From Castellaniella denitrificans (lineage in GTDB: Bacteria; Pseudomonadota; Gammaproteobacteria; Burkholderiales; Burkholderiaceae_B): a stretch of DNA of 64,000 nt. This document shows positions 14,259-26,047 of this stretch, one piece after another. The notes under the pieces were generated by a model. The model saw nothing but the letters and a program-made list of their open reading frames with translations. It did no database searches and was not told the origin of the DNA. The position numbers and the translations under genes were made by a program. The DNA is taken from the NCBI RefSeq assembly GCF_042653765.1, contig NZ_JBHSEZ010000001.1, positions 806,001 to 870,000 of the forward strand, given 5' to 3'. Within the stretch, counting starts at the first letter, position 1; every line of letters begins with the position of its first letter.

Positions 14259-15926
14259 ATGTCGCACCCCCTGCTGGACCCGCACCGCCCCCTGCTCGAC
14301 CGCGCGCTCGAAGCCATCGCCACGCGCGGCTACTGGTCGGCCTATGCCGAATCCCCCAGTCCGAAGGCCTATGGCGAAGGCGCGCCCGAGGCCGGCCGCG
14401 CCGCCTTCGAGGCCCACCTGGGCAAGCCCTTCGAGCTCGGCCAGCCAGGCCAGTGCGGCTGGCACGACGGCGAGACTTCGCCCTACGGTGTCCCCCTGAA
14501 CATCCGCTATCCCCAGTCCGATCCCCAGGCCCTGGTGCGGGCGGCCCTGGCGGCGATGCCGGCCTGGCAGGCGCTGGGCGCCGAAGGCCGGGTCGGCATC
14601 TGCCTGGAAATCCTGCAGCGGCTGAACCGCCAGAGCTTCGAGATCGCCCACGCGGTCATGATGACCAGCGGCCAGGGCTGGATGATGGCCTTCCAGGCGG
14701 GCGGCCCCCACGCCCAGGACCGGGGGCTGGAAGCCGTGGCCTACGCCTGGCGCGAAATGTCGTTCATCCCCGCCGAGGCCGTCTGGGAAAAGCCACAGGG
14801 CAAGCACCCGGCCCTGGTGATGCGCAAGCGCTACGAAATCGTCGGCCGGGGCGTCGGCGTGATCATCGGCTGCGCCACCTTCCCCACCTGGAACACCTAC
14901 CCGGGGCTGTTCGCGGCCCTGGCCACCGGCAATCCCGTGATCCTGAAGCCGCACGGCCACGTCGTCCTGCCCGCCGCCATCACGATCCGCACGATCCGCG
15001 CCGTGCTGGCGGAGAACGGCCTGGACCCGAATCTGGCCACCCTGTGCCTGCCGCCCGGCCACGAGGCCGCGCACGCGCTGTACACCCATCCCGACGTCCG
15101 CTCGATCGACTACACGGGCGGCAACATCTTCGGCCAGTGGCTGCTGGACCACTGCCGCCAGGCCCAGGTCTACGCGGAACTCGCCGGGGTCAACGGCATC
15201 GTGATCGACTCCACCGACGACTACGCGGGCATGCTGCGCAACCTGGCTTTCACCCTGTCGCTCTATTCCGGGCAGATGTGCACGACGTCCCAGGCGATCA
15301 TCATCCCGGCGCAGGGCATCGACACCGACCAGGGCCGCAAGTCCTTCGACCAGGTCGGCCAGGACCTGGCCCAGGCGATCGAGCGCTTCCTGGAAAAACC
15401 GGAGGTCGCCCAGGCCGTGCTGGGGGCGATCCAGTCCGACGCCACGCTGGCCCGCATCGACGAGGCGGCCGGCGGCGGCATGGGCCGGGTCGTGCTGGCG
15501 CCCAGGGCGCCGCATTACGAGGAATTCCCGCAGGCGCGCGCGCGCACGCCGGTCCTGCTGGCCTGCGACGCGCGGGACACGGAACACTACGCCCGGGAAC
15601 AGTTCGGTCCCATCAGCTTCCTGGTGCGCGCCGACGACACGGACGCCGCCCTGGCGCTGGCCGAGGACCTGACGCGCCGGCACGGCGCGCTGACGCTCGC
15701 GGTCTACAGCACCCGCGAGGCCGTGCTGGACGCCGCCGTCCAGGCGTCCTGGCGGGCCAAGGTCGCCCTGTCCATCAACCTGACGGGCGGGGTCTTCGTG
15801 AACCAGTCGGCCGCCTTCTCCGATTTCCACGGAACGGGCGGCAACCCGGCGGCCAACGCCTCGTACGCGGATTCGGCCTTCGTGGCCAACCGCTTCCGGG
15901 TCGTGCAGCGCCGCGCCCACGCCTGA
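14259..15926 (+). CDS. paaN: PaaN-type ring-opening aldehyde dehydrogenase
   Basis: A 555-residue aldehyde dehydrogenase of the PaaN family, which takes the ring-opened semialdehyde-CoA intermediate of phenylacetate breakdown to the acid. The catalytic Cys is C341 in SGQMCTTS and the general base is E307 in YAELAGVNG. Unlike E. coli PaaZ it has no C-terminal MaoC hydratase domain, so the ring-opening hydratase must be a separate protein. The start at 14259 follows CTGGAGG and gives MSHPLLDPHRPLLDRALEAI; an ATG at 14223 with AAAGGA upstream is the alternative, adding 12 residues. It heads a seven-gene plus-strand operon. Confidence 0.88.
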   Translation: MSHPLLDPHRPLLDRALEAIATRGYWSAYAESPSPKAYGEGAPEAGRAAFEAHLGKPFELGQPGQCGWHDGETSPYGVPLNIRYPQSDPQALVRAALAAMPAWQALGAEGRVGICLEILQRLNRQSFEIAHAVMMTSGQGWMMAFQAGGPHAQDRGLEAVAYAWREMSFIPAEAVWEKPQGKHPALVMRKRYEIVGRGVGVIIGCATFPTWNTYPGLFAALATGNPVILKPHGHVVLPAAITIRTIRAVLAENGLDPNLATLCLPPGHEAAHALYTHPDVRSIDYTGGNIFGQWLLDHCRQAQVYAELAGVNGIVIDSTDDYAGMLRNLAFTLSLYSGQMCTTSQAIIIPAQGIDTDQGRKSFDQVGQDLAQAIERFLEKPEVAQAVLGAIQSDATLARIDEAAGGGMGRVVLAPRAPHYEEFPQARARTPVLLACDARDTEHYAREQFGPISFLVRADDTDAALALAEDLTRRHGALTLAVYSTREAVLDAAVQASWRAKVALSINLTGGVFVNQSAAFSDFHGTGGNPAANASYADSAFVANRFRVVQRRAHA

Positions 15927-15961
15927 AGACCGTCCACTCCGATCCGCGAAGGCCGAATCCG

Positions 15962-16756
15962 ATGACCTATCAGAACATCCGCTTTTCCATCGAAGGGGGC
16001 GTCGCCCGCCTGACCCTGGCGCGCCCCGACAAGCTCAACAGCTTCACCGAAGCCATGCACCTCGAAGTGCGCGACGCGCTGGACCGGGTCCAGCGGGACA
16101 GCGCGGCCCGCGTGCTGGTCCTGGGCGGCGCCGGGCGCGGCTTCTGCGCGGGCCAGGACCTGGGCGACCGCGCCATGCAGATCGGCGCCGGCCAAGCCCC
16201 CGATCTGGGCGCCACCGTCGAAGGCTTCTACAAGCCGCTGATCCTGGCGCTGCAGAACCTGCGGGTTCCGACCCTGGCGGCGGTCAACGGGATCGCCGCC
16301 GGCGCGGGGGCTTCCATCGCATTGGCCTGCGACCTGGTCGTCGCCGCCGAGTCCGCCTATTTCCTGCAGGCCTTCAGCAAGATCGGCCTGATTCCCGACA
16401 CCGGCGGCACCTGGCTGCTGCCCCAGCGCGTCGGCATGGCGCGCGCCATGGGCCTGGCCCTGCTGGCCGAACGGCTGCCCGCGCGCCGGGCGGCCGACTG
16501 GGGCCTGATCTGGTCCTGCGTCGCCGACGAGGCCTTCGAGGCCGAGATCGACCGGCTGGCCGCGCAATTGGCCCAGGCGCCGACCCGGGCGCTGGTGCGC
16601 ACCCGCCAGGCCATGCAGGCCGCCGCCTCGCATACGCTGGAACAGCAGCTCTCGATGGAGGCCGGCATCATGCGCGAACTGGGCTGGCGGCCCGACTACG
16701 CGGAAGGCGTCGCCGCCTTCCTGGAAAAACGCCCCGCCCGGTTCACAGGGGAATGA
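15962..16756 (+). CDS. paaG: PaaG-type enoyl-CoA hydratase/isomerase
   Basis: A 264-residue crotonase-fold protein. The CoA oxyanion segment reads GRGFCAGQDL and the second oxyanion region NGIAAGAGASIALACD. The block SKIGLIPDTGGTWLLPQRVG, with D146, is the PaaG signature: PaaG uses this Asp to isomerise the phenylacetyl-CoA epoxide to oxepin-CoA and later to shift a double bond. GAAGG precedes the ATG. A separate PaaF-type hydratase is not encoded in this operon, so that step is supplied elsewhere or by PaaG itself. It lies 4 bases before paaH. Confidence 0.9.
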   Translation: MTYQNIRFSIEGGVARLTLARPDKLNSFTEAMHLEVRDALDRVQRDSAARVLVLGGAGRGFCAGQDLGDRAMQIGAGQAPDLGATVEGFYKPLILALQNLRVPTLAAVNGIAAGAGASIALACDLVVAAESAYFLQAFSKIGLIPDTGGTWLLPQRVGMARAMGLALLAERLPARRAADWGLIWSCVADEAFEAEIDRLAAQLAQAPTRALVRTRQAMQAAASHTLEQQLSMEAGIMRELGWRPDYAEGVAAFLEKRPARFTGE

Positions 16757-16760
16757 GCGC

Positions 16761-18287
16761 ATGACCGCCCTGGACCCCAGCATCCCCGTCGCCGTGGTCG
16801 GCGCCGGCACCATGGGCGCCGGCATCGCCCAGGTCGCCGCCCTGGCCGGCCATCCCGTCCGCCTGCACGACACCCGTCCGGGCGCCGCGGCCCAGGCGAT
16901 CGCCGGCATCCGGGACGGCCTGCGCGCCCTGGCGGCCAAGGGCCGGCTGGACGCCGGCCCGGCGGAAGCCGCCGCCCGGGCACTGAGCGCCGCCGACGAC
17001 CTGGCGGACCTGGCCGGCTGCGGCCTGGTCATCGAAGCCATCGTCGAGCGGCTCGACACCAAGGCCGCCCTGTTCGGCGCGCTCGAAGCCATCGTGGCGC
17101 CCGGCTGCCTGCTGGCCACCAACACCTCGTCCATCCCGGTCACGGCCATCGGCGCGGGGCTGCGCCACCCCGGCCGCCTGGGCGGCCTGCACTTCTTCAA
17201 CCCCGCGCCGCGCATGCCGCTGGTCGAGGTCGTCTCGGGCCTGGACACCGATCCGGCCACGGCGCGCGCGCTGGCCGACACCGCGGCGGCCTGGGGCAAG
17301 ACACCGGTGTCCGCCCGCTCCACGCCCGGCTTCATCGTCAACCGCGTGGCCCGCCCCTTCTACGCCGAGGGCCTGCGCCTGCTGCAGGAACGGGTCCTGG
17401 ACCCGGCCACGCTGGACCACATCATGCGCGCCTGCGGCGGCTTCCGCATGGGGCCGTGCGAACTGACCGACCTGATCGGCCAGGACGTCAACGCCGCCGT
17501 CTCCCACAGCGTCTGGACGGCCTTCCACCACGCGCCGCGCTTCGAGCCGTCCCTGCTGCAGCAGGAACTGGTCGACGGCGGGCGCCTGGGGCGCAAGTCC
17601 GGGCGCGGATTCCACGACTACCGCCCGGGCGCGCCCGCGCCCGTACCGCGACTGGCCGCTCCGCAGCCCTGTCCGGCCGCCCTCACGATCCATGGCGAAA
17701 GCCCCCTGGCGCGGGCGCTGGCCGGGCGCCTGCGGGCGCGCGGCGTCGCGTTCGAGGCCGCCCCCGCCGCCAGGGACGGGCGCGTCGCCCGGGCCGGCGA
17801 CGCCGTCCTGTGCCTGACCGACGGCCGCAGCGCCACCGAGCGCGCCCGCGACCTGGACCAGCCCGCCACGCTGCTGCTGGACCTGGCGCTGGACCCGATG
17901 ACGGCCGCCTGCCTGCCCCTGGCCGCCGCACGGCAGTGCCCGGAACAGGCGCGGCGGGACGCCACCGGCCTGCTCCAGGCGGCGGGCTTCGAGGTCGCCC
18001 CCATCCGGGACGCGCCCGGCATGGTGGTCATGCGCACCGTCGCCATGCTGATCAACGAAGCCGCCGACACGGTTCATCAGGGCGTCTGCGGCGCCGCCGA
18101 CCTCGACCTGGCCATGCGGCTGGGCGTGAACTATCCGCTGGGACCGCTGGACTGGTGCGACCGCATCGGCGCCGGTACGATCGGCGCGGTCCTGAACCAT
18201 CTGCGCCGCAGCGACGGCGAACGCTACCGCCCCTGCGCCGCCCTGCAATCCGCCATCCACTCGGGAACCTCACTCCATGACGCATGA
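16761..18287 (+). CDS. paaH: 3-hydroxyacyl-CoA dehydrogenase PaaH
   Basis: A 508-residue NAD-dependent dehydrogenase oxidising 3-hydroxyadipyl-CoA to 3-oxoadipyl-CoA. The Rossmann motif VVGAGTMGAGIAQVAALAG is at residues about 10-28, NTSSIPVTAI and the catalytic LGGLHFFNPAPRMPLVEVV follow, and two C-terminal HCDH domains are present (about 185-285 and 390-500), the layout of the roughly 500-residue PaaH type rather than the shorter FadB2 type. The last 11 bases overlap paaI, indicating translational coupling. Confidence 0.92.
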   Translation: MTALDPSIPVAVVGAGTMGAGIAQVAALAGHPVRLHDTRPGAAAQAIAGIRDGLRALAAKGRLDAGPAEAAARALSAADDLADLAGCGLVIEAIVERLDTKAALFGALEAIVAPGCLLATNTSSIPVTAIGAGLRHPGRLGGLHFFNPAPRMPLVEVVSGLDTDPATARALADTAAAWGKTPVSARSTPGFIVNRVARPFYAEGLRLLQERVLDPATLDHIMRACGGFRMGPCELTDLIGQDVNAAVSHSVWTAFHHAPRFEPSLLQQELVDGGRLGRKSGRGFHDYRPGAPAPVPRLAAPQPCPAALTIHGESPLARALAGRLRARGVAFEAAPAARDGRVARAGDAVLCLTDGRSATERARDLDQPATLLLDLALDPMTAACLPLAAARQCPEQARRDATGLLQAAGFEVAPIRDAPGMVVMRTVAMLINEAADTVHQGVCGAADLDLAMRLGVNYPLGPLDWCDRIGAGTIGAVLNHLRRSDGERYRPCAALQSAIHSGTSLHDA

Positions 18288-18765
18288 AGCCCTCGCCCCC
18301 CAGACCCTGGCCGAAACCGTGGCCGCCGCCATGTGGTCCCGCGACCGCGCCGCGCAGTCGCTGGACATGCGCCTGGACTCCATCGCCCCCGGCAGCGCCC
18401 GGCTGTCGATGACCGTGCGCGGCGACATGCTCAACGGCCACGGCATCTGCCACGGCGGCATGATCTTCACGCTGGCCGACACCGCCTTCGCCTACGCCTG
18501 CAACAGCGACAACCACAACACGGTGGCCTCGGCCTGCCACATCGATTTCCTGGCGCCCGCCCGCGAAGGCGACCGCCTGCAGGCGCGCGCGGAGGCCCGG
18601 ACCCAGGGCGGACGCACCGGGGTGTACGACATCACGGTCCACAACCTGACGGCGGGCCGCGACGTCGCGCTGTTCCGGGGCAAGTCCCACCGCATCCAGG
18701 GCATGGTGACCGACACCCTGCCCGAGGGCGCCCCGCAGGGCCTGTCCGGCGCGAACAGGGCCTGA
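18277..18765 (+). CDS. paaI: Hotdog-fold thioesterase PaaI
   Basis: A 162-residue cytoplasmic acyl-CoA thioesterase of the PaaI family. The hotdog helix reads NGHGICHGGMIFTLADTAFAYACNS, with the acidic residue of TLADTAF in the catalytic position, and CHIDFLAPAREGDRLQARAE completes the domain. In E. coli PaaI hydrolyses ring-hydroxylated phenylacetyl-CoAs and is thought to rescue trapped CoA. The start lies inside the end of paaH. Confidence 0.92.
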   Translation: MTHEALAPQTLAETVAAAMWSRDRAAQSLDMRLDSIAPGSARLSMTVRGDMLNGHGICHGGMIFTLADTAFAYACNSDNHNTVASACHIDFLAPAREGDRLQARAEARTQGGRTGVYDITVHNLTAGRDVALFRGKSHRIQGMVTDTLPEGAPQGLSGANRA

Positions 18766-18811
18766 CACGGCCCGCCCGCGACACGAATCACAAGACAAGG
18801 AGACAAACGCC

Positions 18812-20134
<1,323 letters not shown>

Positions 20135-20147
20135 GGAAGGAAGACCC

Positions 20148-21367
<1,220 letters not shown>

Positions 21368-21371
<4 letters not shown>

Positions 21372-22513
21372 AAGCATCGACCTGGCGCTGGATGACCGGC
21401 TTCGCGCTGGCCGCCTTCGGCTTCGCCGCCCAAGCCGCCGACCCCATCAAGATCGGCTCGGTCCTGTCGGCCACCGGCCCCGCGGCCTTCCTGGGCGACC
21501 CCGAGGTCAAGACCCTGGAAATGTACGTCGAGTCCATCAACAAGGCGGGCGGCCTGCTGGGCCGGCCGCTGCAGCTCGTGCACTACGACGACGGCAGCGA
21601 CGCGAACAAGGCCAACAGCTTCGCCAAGCGCCTGATCTACGACGATCAGGTCGACGTCATCATCGGCGGCACGACGACGGGCTCGACCATGTCCATGGAC
21701 CCGCTGGCCGAGAAGGCGGGCGTCCCCTTCATTTCCCTGGCGGGCGCGGTGGTCATCATCGACCCGGTCAAGAAATGGATGTTCAAGACGCCGCACACCG
21801 ACCGCATGGCCGCCGAAAAGGTCTTCGAGGACATGAAGAAGCGCGGCTTCACGAAGATCGCCCTGCTCAGCGAGACCAGCGGCTTCGGCCAGTCCGGCAA
21901 GAAGGAATCCGAGCTGGTCGCGCCCAACTACGGCATCCAGATCGTGTCCAACGAGACCTACGGCCCGAAGGACACCGACATGAGCCCGCAGCTCACCAAG
22001 ATCAAGAACACGCCCGACGTCCAGGCCGTGCTGATCTTCGGCCTGGGCCAGGGGCCGGCGCTGGTCACCCGCAACTACAAGCAGCTGGGCGTGAAGCTGC
22101 CGCTCTATCACGCGCACGGCGTGTGCTCGAACGAGTTCATCAAGCTGGCCCGCGACGCGGCCGAAGGCGTGCGCCTGCCCTGCGCGGCACTGGTCGTCGC
22201 CGACAAGCTGCCCGACAGCGACGCCCAGAAGCCGGTCGTCACGGCCTACGCCAAGGCGTTCCAGGAACGCTGGAAATCCGAGGTCTCGACCTTCGGCGGC
22301 CACGCCTATGACGGCCTGATGCTCTACGCCGACGCGGTCAAGCGGGCCGGCGGCACCGACAAGGCCAAGGTGCGCGACGCCATCGAGCAGACCAAGGGCT
22401 ACGTCGGCACGGGCGGGGTGGTGAACATGTCCGCGACCGACCACATGGGCCTGGACCTGAGCGCCTTCCGCATGCTCGAGATCAGCAACGGCGACTGGAA
22501 GCTGGTCGACTGA
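21368..22513 (+). CDS. Liv-type periplasmic substrate-binding protein
   Basis: A 381-residue exported binding protein of the branched-chain amino acid/aromatic acid class (peripla_BP_6). The signal peptide runs to about residue 23 (FGFAAQA, then ADPIKIG), followed by IGSVLSATGPAAFLGDPEVK, the usual ligand-contact strand, and VDVIIGGTTTGSTMS. It is translationally coupled to the thiolase gene and followed by a strong terminator. Since the livHMG-livF genes at 6.5-10.4 kb lack a binding protein and share a probable operator with this operon, the two halves probably form one importer for phenylacetate or a related acid. Confidence 0.9.
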
Positions 22514-22519
22514 GCGTGG

Positions 22520-22551
22520 GCTCGGCCGCCCATGCGGCCGGGCTTTCTTTT
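22520..22551 (+). terminator. Intrinsic terminator of the paa operon
   Basis: GCTCGGCCGC (22520-22529) pairs with GCGGCCGGGC (22534-22543), with one G-U wobble in RNA, around a CCAT loop; TTTCTTTT follows at 22544-22551. It ends 38 bases after the binding-protein stop and touches the stop of the convergent IclR gene. Confidence 0.9.
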
Positions 22552-23317
22552 ACCCCCCAATCGCCGCGGAGATGCGGCGGGCGGCGGCGCGCAGCGCCTC
22601 GGCGGCGGGGCCGTCGGGATCGGCCCGCAGGGACCCGGCGTGTCCCACCACCGTCAGGGCCAGCAGCAGCTGGCCCTGCGCATCGAACACCGGCACGCTG
22701 ATCGCGTTGATGCCCGGAACGTGTTCGCCTTCCACCACCGCCACGCCGCGCGAGCGGATGTCGCGCCGCGCCGCGGCGGCGAGCCGCCGGCCCGGCGGAT
22801 CCTGCCAGGCGGCGAAGACACGCCCCGTGGCGGAGGATTCCAGGTCGAACAGGGCGCCCTCGGCCACGCCGACGGACATGCCCCCCCGGCCGGGCTGGCA
22901 GACCCGGACGGCCGTCACCCCGCCCTGCCCGGGCACCGCGACGAAGCAGGTCTCGCCCAGCATCTGCGCCAACGCGCGGGCCTCCGCCCCCGCCAGCCGC
23001 AGGGGATCCTGGCGCGACAGCCAGGACAGCGCCAGGTCGCGCACGGCTGGGCCGATGTCGTACCGGCCCGTGCGCGCGTCCTGGACGACCCAGCCGGCGC
23101 GCGCCAGGCTGACCAGATAGCGGTAGGCCTTGGCCCGGTGCATTCCCGCCCGCCGGGCCAGGTCCGACAGGCCGCACGGCGTCTCGCCGTCCGCCAGCCG
23201 GCGGAACAGGTCCAGCCCCACCTCGACCGACTGGATGCCCGGCACGTCGCCCGGCCAGTCGCCCGCGTCGGCAGAAGCCGGGCCGATCGATTCATGGGGA
23301 AAAACTGTTGGACGCAT
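22550..23317 (-). CDS. IclR-family transcriptional regulator
   Basis: A 255-residue regulator. The N-terminal winged helix covers VEVGLDLFRRLADGETPCGLSDLARRAGMHRAKAYRYLVSLARAGWVV, and the effector domain shows RYDIGPAVRDLALSWLSR, then GETCFVAVPGQGGV and VEGEHVPGINAISVPVFDAQG, the usual IclR ligand-binding landmarks. It diverges from the dioxygenase-like gene at 23401 across 83 bases, so that gene is its likely target, with a phenolic acid as the probable effector. The last bases overlap the terminator of the convergent paa operon. Confidence 0.88.
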   Translation of the reverse strand: MRPTVFPHESIGPASADAGDWPGDVPGIQSVEVGLDLFRRLADGETPCGLSDLARRAGMHRAKAYRYLVSLARAGWVVQDARTGRYDIGPAVRDLALSWLSRQDPLRLAGAEARALAQMLGETCFVAVPGQGGVTAVRVCQPGRGGMSVGVAEGALFDLESSATGRVFAAWQDPPGRRLAAAARRDIRSRGVAVVEGEHVPGINAISVPVFDAQGQLLLALTVVGHAGSLRADPDGPAAEALRAAARRISAAIGG

Positions 23318-23400
23318 CGTGTCTCAAGCCTTAGATTGAGCGTGTTGTCTTAATAATAACGCTGTTAATCATTATATAACACTTTCATTGGAGACCCCTG
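23318..23400. promoter_or_regulatory. IclR / dioxygenase-like divergent promoter region
   Basis: This 83-base A+T-rich spacer includes ATTATATAAC (23371-23380), which could supply a plus-strand -10, and TTGGAGACC just before the dioxygenase ATG as its ribosome-binding site. I could not define a convincing -35 or IclR palindrome. Confidence 0.4.
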
Positions 23401-24531
23401 ATGAAGAATCCGATCACCTTCCCCAAGGCCGAAGGCATCCATACCCGCCAGGCCCACTGCGACATCCCCGACGGCCTGTACGAGCGTGAGCACGGCCGCA
23501 ACGGCTTCTTCGGCCCGGCCAGCCACATCCTGCACACGCACAAGCCCACCGGATGGACGAAATGGGAAGGCCCCATGGAGCTCACCCTGCTGGACCTGAA
23601 CCGCCTGGACGACAGCGCCCCCTGCCCCTGGAAGGCGCGGCGCTTCATGCACAACGGCCAGACCCAGGTCTGTTTCTGGAAATTCGACGTGTCCATGCCC
23701 GACCTGGCGCGCAACGGCGACGGCGACATGATCCTGTTCTTCCACCGGGGCGAGGGCGAGTTCTTCTGCGACTACGGCCACATGAGCTACCGCGAGGGCG
23801 ACTACATCAACATCCCGCGCGGCACGACCTGGCGCCTGGAAACGTCGGTGCGCAACGAGGTCCTGACCATCGAAGCCACCGAGGACCTGTTCCAGCTGCC
23901 GGAACGCGGCATCACCGGCCGCCACGCGCAATTCGACCTGGCCGTGCTGGACACGCCGAAGATCGACGACGCCTACAAGGCCCAGTACGGCGAACATGAA
24001 ACCCGCGTGCGCGCCAAGCGCCGCCAGCAGGTCACGACGGTGACCTTCCCCTACAACTTCCTGGACACGGCCGGCTGGCACGGCGACTGCGTGCCGGTGA
24101 AGCTGAACTGGCGCGACATCCGCGAGCTGCTGTCGGACCGCTACCACCTGCCGCCGACGGTGCATGCGACCTTCCTGTCGAACACCATCATCGTCTGCAC
24201 CTTCGCGCCGCGCCCGATCGAAAGCGACCCGGGCGCGCTGAAGGTGCCCTTCTATCACAACAACGACGAATTCGACGAGTCGATCTTCTACCACCAGGGC
24301 AATTTCTTCAGCCGCGACAACATCAAGCCGGGCATGTTCACGCTGCACCCCTCGGGCTTCCACCACGGCCCCCACCCCAAGGCCTACGCGGCCGCCGCGG
24401 CCAACAACAAGGGCGAGCGCAAATACACCGACGAGGTCGCGGTGATGATCGATTCGCGCTATCCGCTGGAACTGGATACTTTGCCCGAAGGGGTGAAGGT
24501 GCCGGGGTACCTGGATTCGTGGAAGGAGTGA
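23401..24531 (+). CDS. Homogentisate 1,2-dioxygenase-family paralogue
   Basis: A 376-residue cupin-fold protein of the homogentisate dioxygenase superfamily, about 55 residues shorter than the true HmgA encoded at 24657-25955. The central GEGEFFCDYGHMSYREGDYINIPRGT corresponds to the structural cupin, and the C-terminal PFYHNNDEFDESIFYHQGN with TLHPSGFHHGPHPK provides the His and Glu residues expected as Fe(II) ligands. It should cleave a hydroquinone-type ring with O2, but the pocket differs from HmgA and the substrate is unknown. The divergent IclR gene is its probable regulator. GGAG lies 7 bases before the ATG. Confidence 0.78.
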   Translation: MKNPITFPKAEGIHTRQAHCDIPDGLYEREHGRNGFFGPASHILHTHKPTGWTKWEGPMELTLLDLNRLDDSAPCPWKARRFMHNGQTQVCFWKFDVSMPDLARNGDGDMILFFHRGEGEFFCDYGHMSYREGDYINIPRGTTWRLETSVRNEVLTIEATEDLFQLPERGITGRHAQFDLAVLDTPKIDDAYKAQYGEHETRVRAKRRQQVTTVTFPYNFLDTAGWHGDCVPVKLNWRDIRELLSDRYHLPPTVHATFLSNTIIVCTFAPRPIESDPGALKVPFYHNNDEFDESIFYHQGNFFSRDNIKPGMFTLHPSGFHHGPHPKAYAAAAANNKGERKYTDEVAVMIDSRYPLELDTLPEGVKVPGYLDSWKE

Positions 24532-24656
24532 ATTGAGTTCTTAAGACGGGAAGCCGAGTGGAGGGGCATGGCGCCGCCCGACTCGGCGGTCCTCCCTGCG
24601 GTCGGACTGCCCGACTCCCCTCGTCCTCGCTTCATCGCCGGACACAGCGGTCGTTT

Positions 24657-25955
24657 TTATGGCTTTGCCGGATCGAAGTGCTTCTTCAGCCCCTGCCAGC
24701 AACGGTAGTATTCCCGCTGCCGCTGCGGGGATTCCAGGGCCTGGCGCGTGGCCTGGATCGCCACCGGCGTCTCGAACATGAACGCCATGGTATCGGCGAC
24801 GTAATCGGGCCGGGAAGTGTCCGCCGCGCTGGCCTTGGCGAAGGTCTCGGCGTCGGGGCCGTGGCCCGTCATGGTGTTGTGCAGCGAGGCGCCGCCGGGC
24901 TGGAAGCCCTCGGCCTTGGCGTCGTAGCGGCCGTGCACCAGGCCCATGAATTCGCCCGCCAGGTTGCGGTGGAACCAGGGCGGCCGGAACGTGTCCCGCA
25001 TCGCCAGGATGCGCGGGGCGAAGGCGACGAAGTCGATGGTGTCCACGCCCGGCACGGCGCTGGGCGCGTGCAGCACCAGGAAGATCGACGGATCCGGATG
25101 GTCGTAGGTGATCGAGCCGATCGCGTTGAAGCGGCGCAGGTCGTACTTGTAGGGCGTGTCGTTGCCGTGCCAGGCCACCACGTCCAGGGGCGAATGATCC
25201 ATGCGGGCACTCCAGAAGCGGCCCTGGAACTTCGCCAGCAGCTCAAAGTCGCCCTCCAGGTCTTCGTAGGCCGCCACGGGCGCCAGGAAGTCGCGCGGGT
25301 TGGCCAGGCCGTTGGAGCCGATGACGCCCAGGTCGGGCAGCCGGAAATGCGCGCCGGGGTTCTCGCACACGTAGCCACGCGCCGCGCCGTCGGGCAGGCG
25401 CACCTGGAAGCGCACGCCGCGCGGGATGACGGCGATCTCCTGGGGCTCGACCCGCAGCACGCCCAGCTCGGTCGCCAGTTCCAGGCGCCCCTGCTGCGGC
25501 ACGATCAGCAGTTCGCCGTCGGCGTCGTAGAAATAGCGGTCCCGCATCGAGCGGTTGGCGGCGTACAGGTGGATGCCGCAGCCGGCGTTGCCGCCCATGG
25601 TCACCATGCCATCCACGAAATCCGTGGCCGCGTCCTCGCCGGGCAGGGGCAGCGGATCCCAGCGCAGCGGGTCGGGCGGCGTGGGGACCTCGTCGTAGCG
25701 GCTCAGCCAGCGCGCGCCCGCGGAGGACGGCTCGAACGGTCCATGCGTGGCCGCCGGCCGGATGCGGTACAGCCAGGATCGCCGGTTGGCGTGGCGCGGC
25801 GCGGTGAAGGCCGTGCCCGACAGCTGCTCGGCATACAGGCCATAGGGGGCCCGCTGGGGGGAATTGCGGCCCGCCGGCAGCGCGCCGGGCAAGGCCTCGG
25901 TGGCGAATTCGTTGCCGAATCCGCTCTGGTATTCCAGGGAATGTGTCGTGCTCAT
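24657..25955 (-). CDS. hmgA: Homogentisate 1,2-dioxygenase
   Basis: A 432-residue Fe(II) dioxygenase opening the ring of homogentisate to maleylacetoacetate. It begins LEYQSGFGNEFATEALPGALP, the characteristic N-terminus, and carries WHGNDTPYKYDL, PPWFHRNLAGEFMGLVHGRYD (His and Glu iron ligands) and ASLHNTMTGHGPD (the third His ligand region). The start at 25955 follows GGGAGA, and the length matches the family. It is the last gene of the TRAP-fah-maiA-hmgA operon and converges on its shorter paralogue. Confidence 0.95.
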   Translation of the reverse strand: MSTTHSLEYQSGFGNEFATEALPGALPAGRNSPQRAPYGLYAEQLSGTAFTAPRHANRRSWLYRIRPAATHGPFEPSSAGARWLSRYDEVPTPPDPLRWDPLPLPGEDAATDFVDGMVTMGGNAGCGIHLYAANRSMRDRYFYDADGELLIVPQQGRLELATELGVLRVEPQEIAVIPRGVRFQVRLPDGAARGYVCENPGAHFRLPDLGVIGSNGLANPRDFLAPVAAYEDLEGDFELLAKFQGRFWSARMDHSPLDVVAWHGNDTPYKYDLRRFNAIGSITYDHPDPSIFLVLHAPSAVPGVDTIDFVAFAPRILAMRDTFRPPWFHRNLAGEFMGLVHGRYDAKAEGFQPGGASLHNTMTGHGPDAETFAKASAADTSRPDYVADTMAFMFETPVAIQATRQALESPQRQREYYRCWQGLKKHFDPAKP

Positions 25956-26047
25956 GATGATCTCCCGAAAAACACGGCCGGCAGCCGCTTCGCGCGCGCC
26001 GGCTCCGCGGGGACCGCGGCCCGCGTCCGCGGGCGGCGCCCCGCCAG

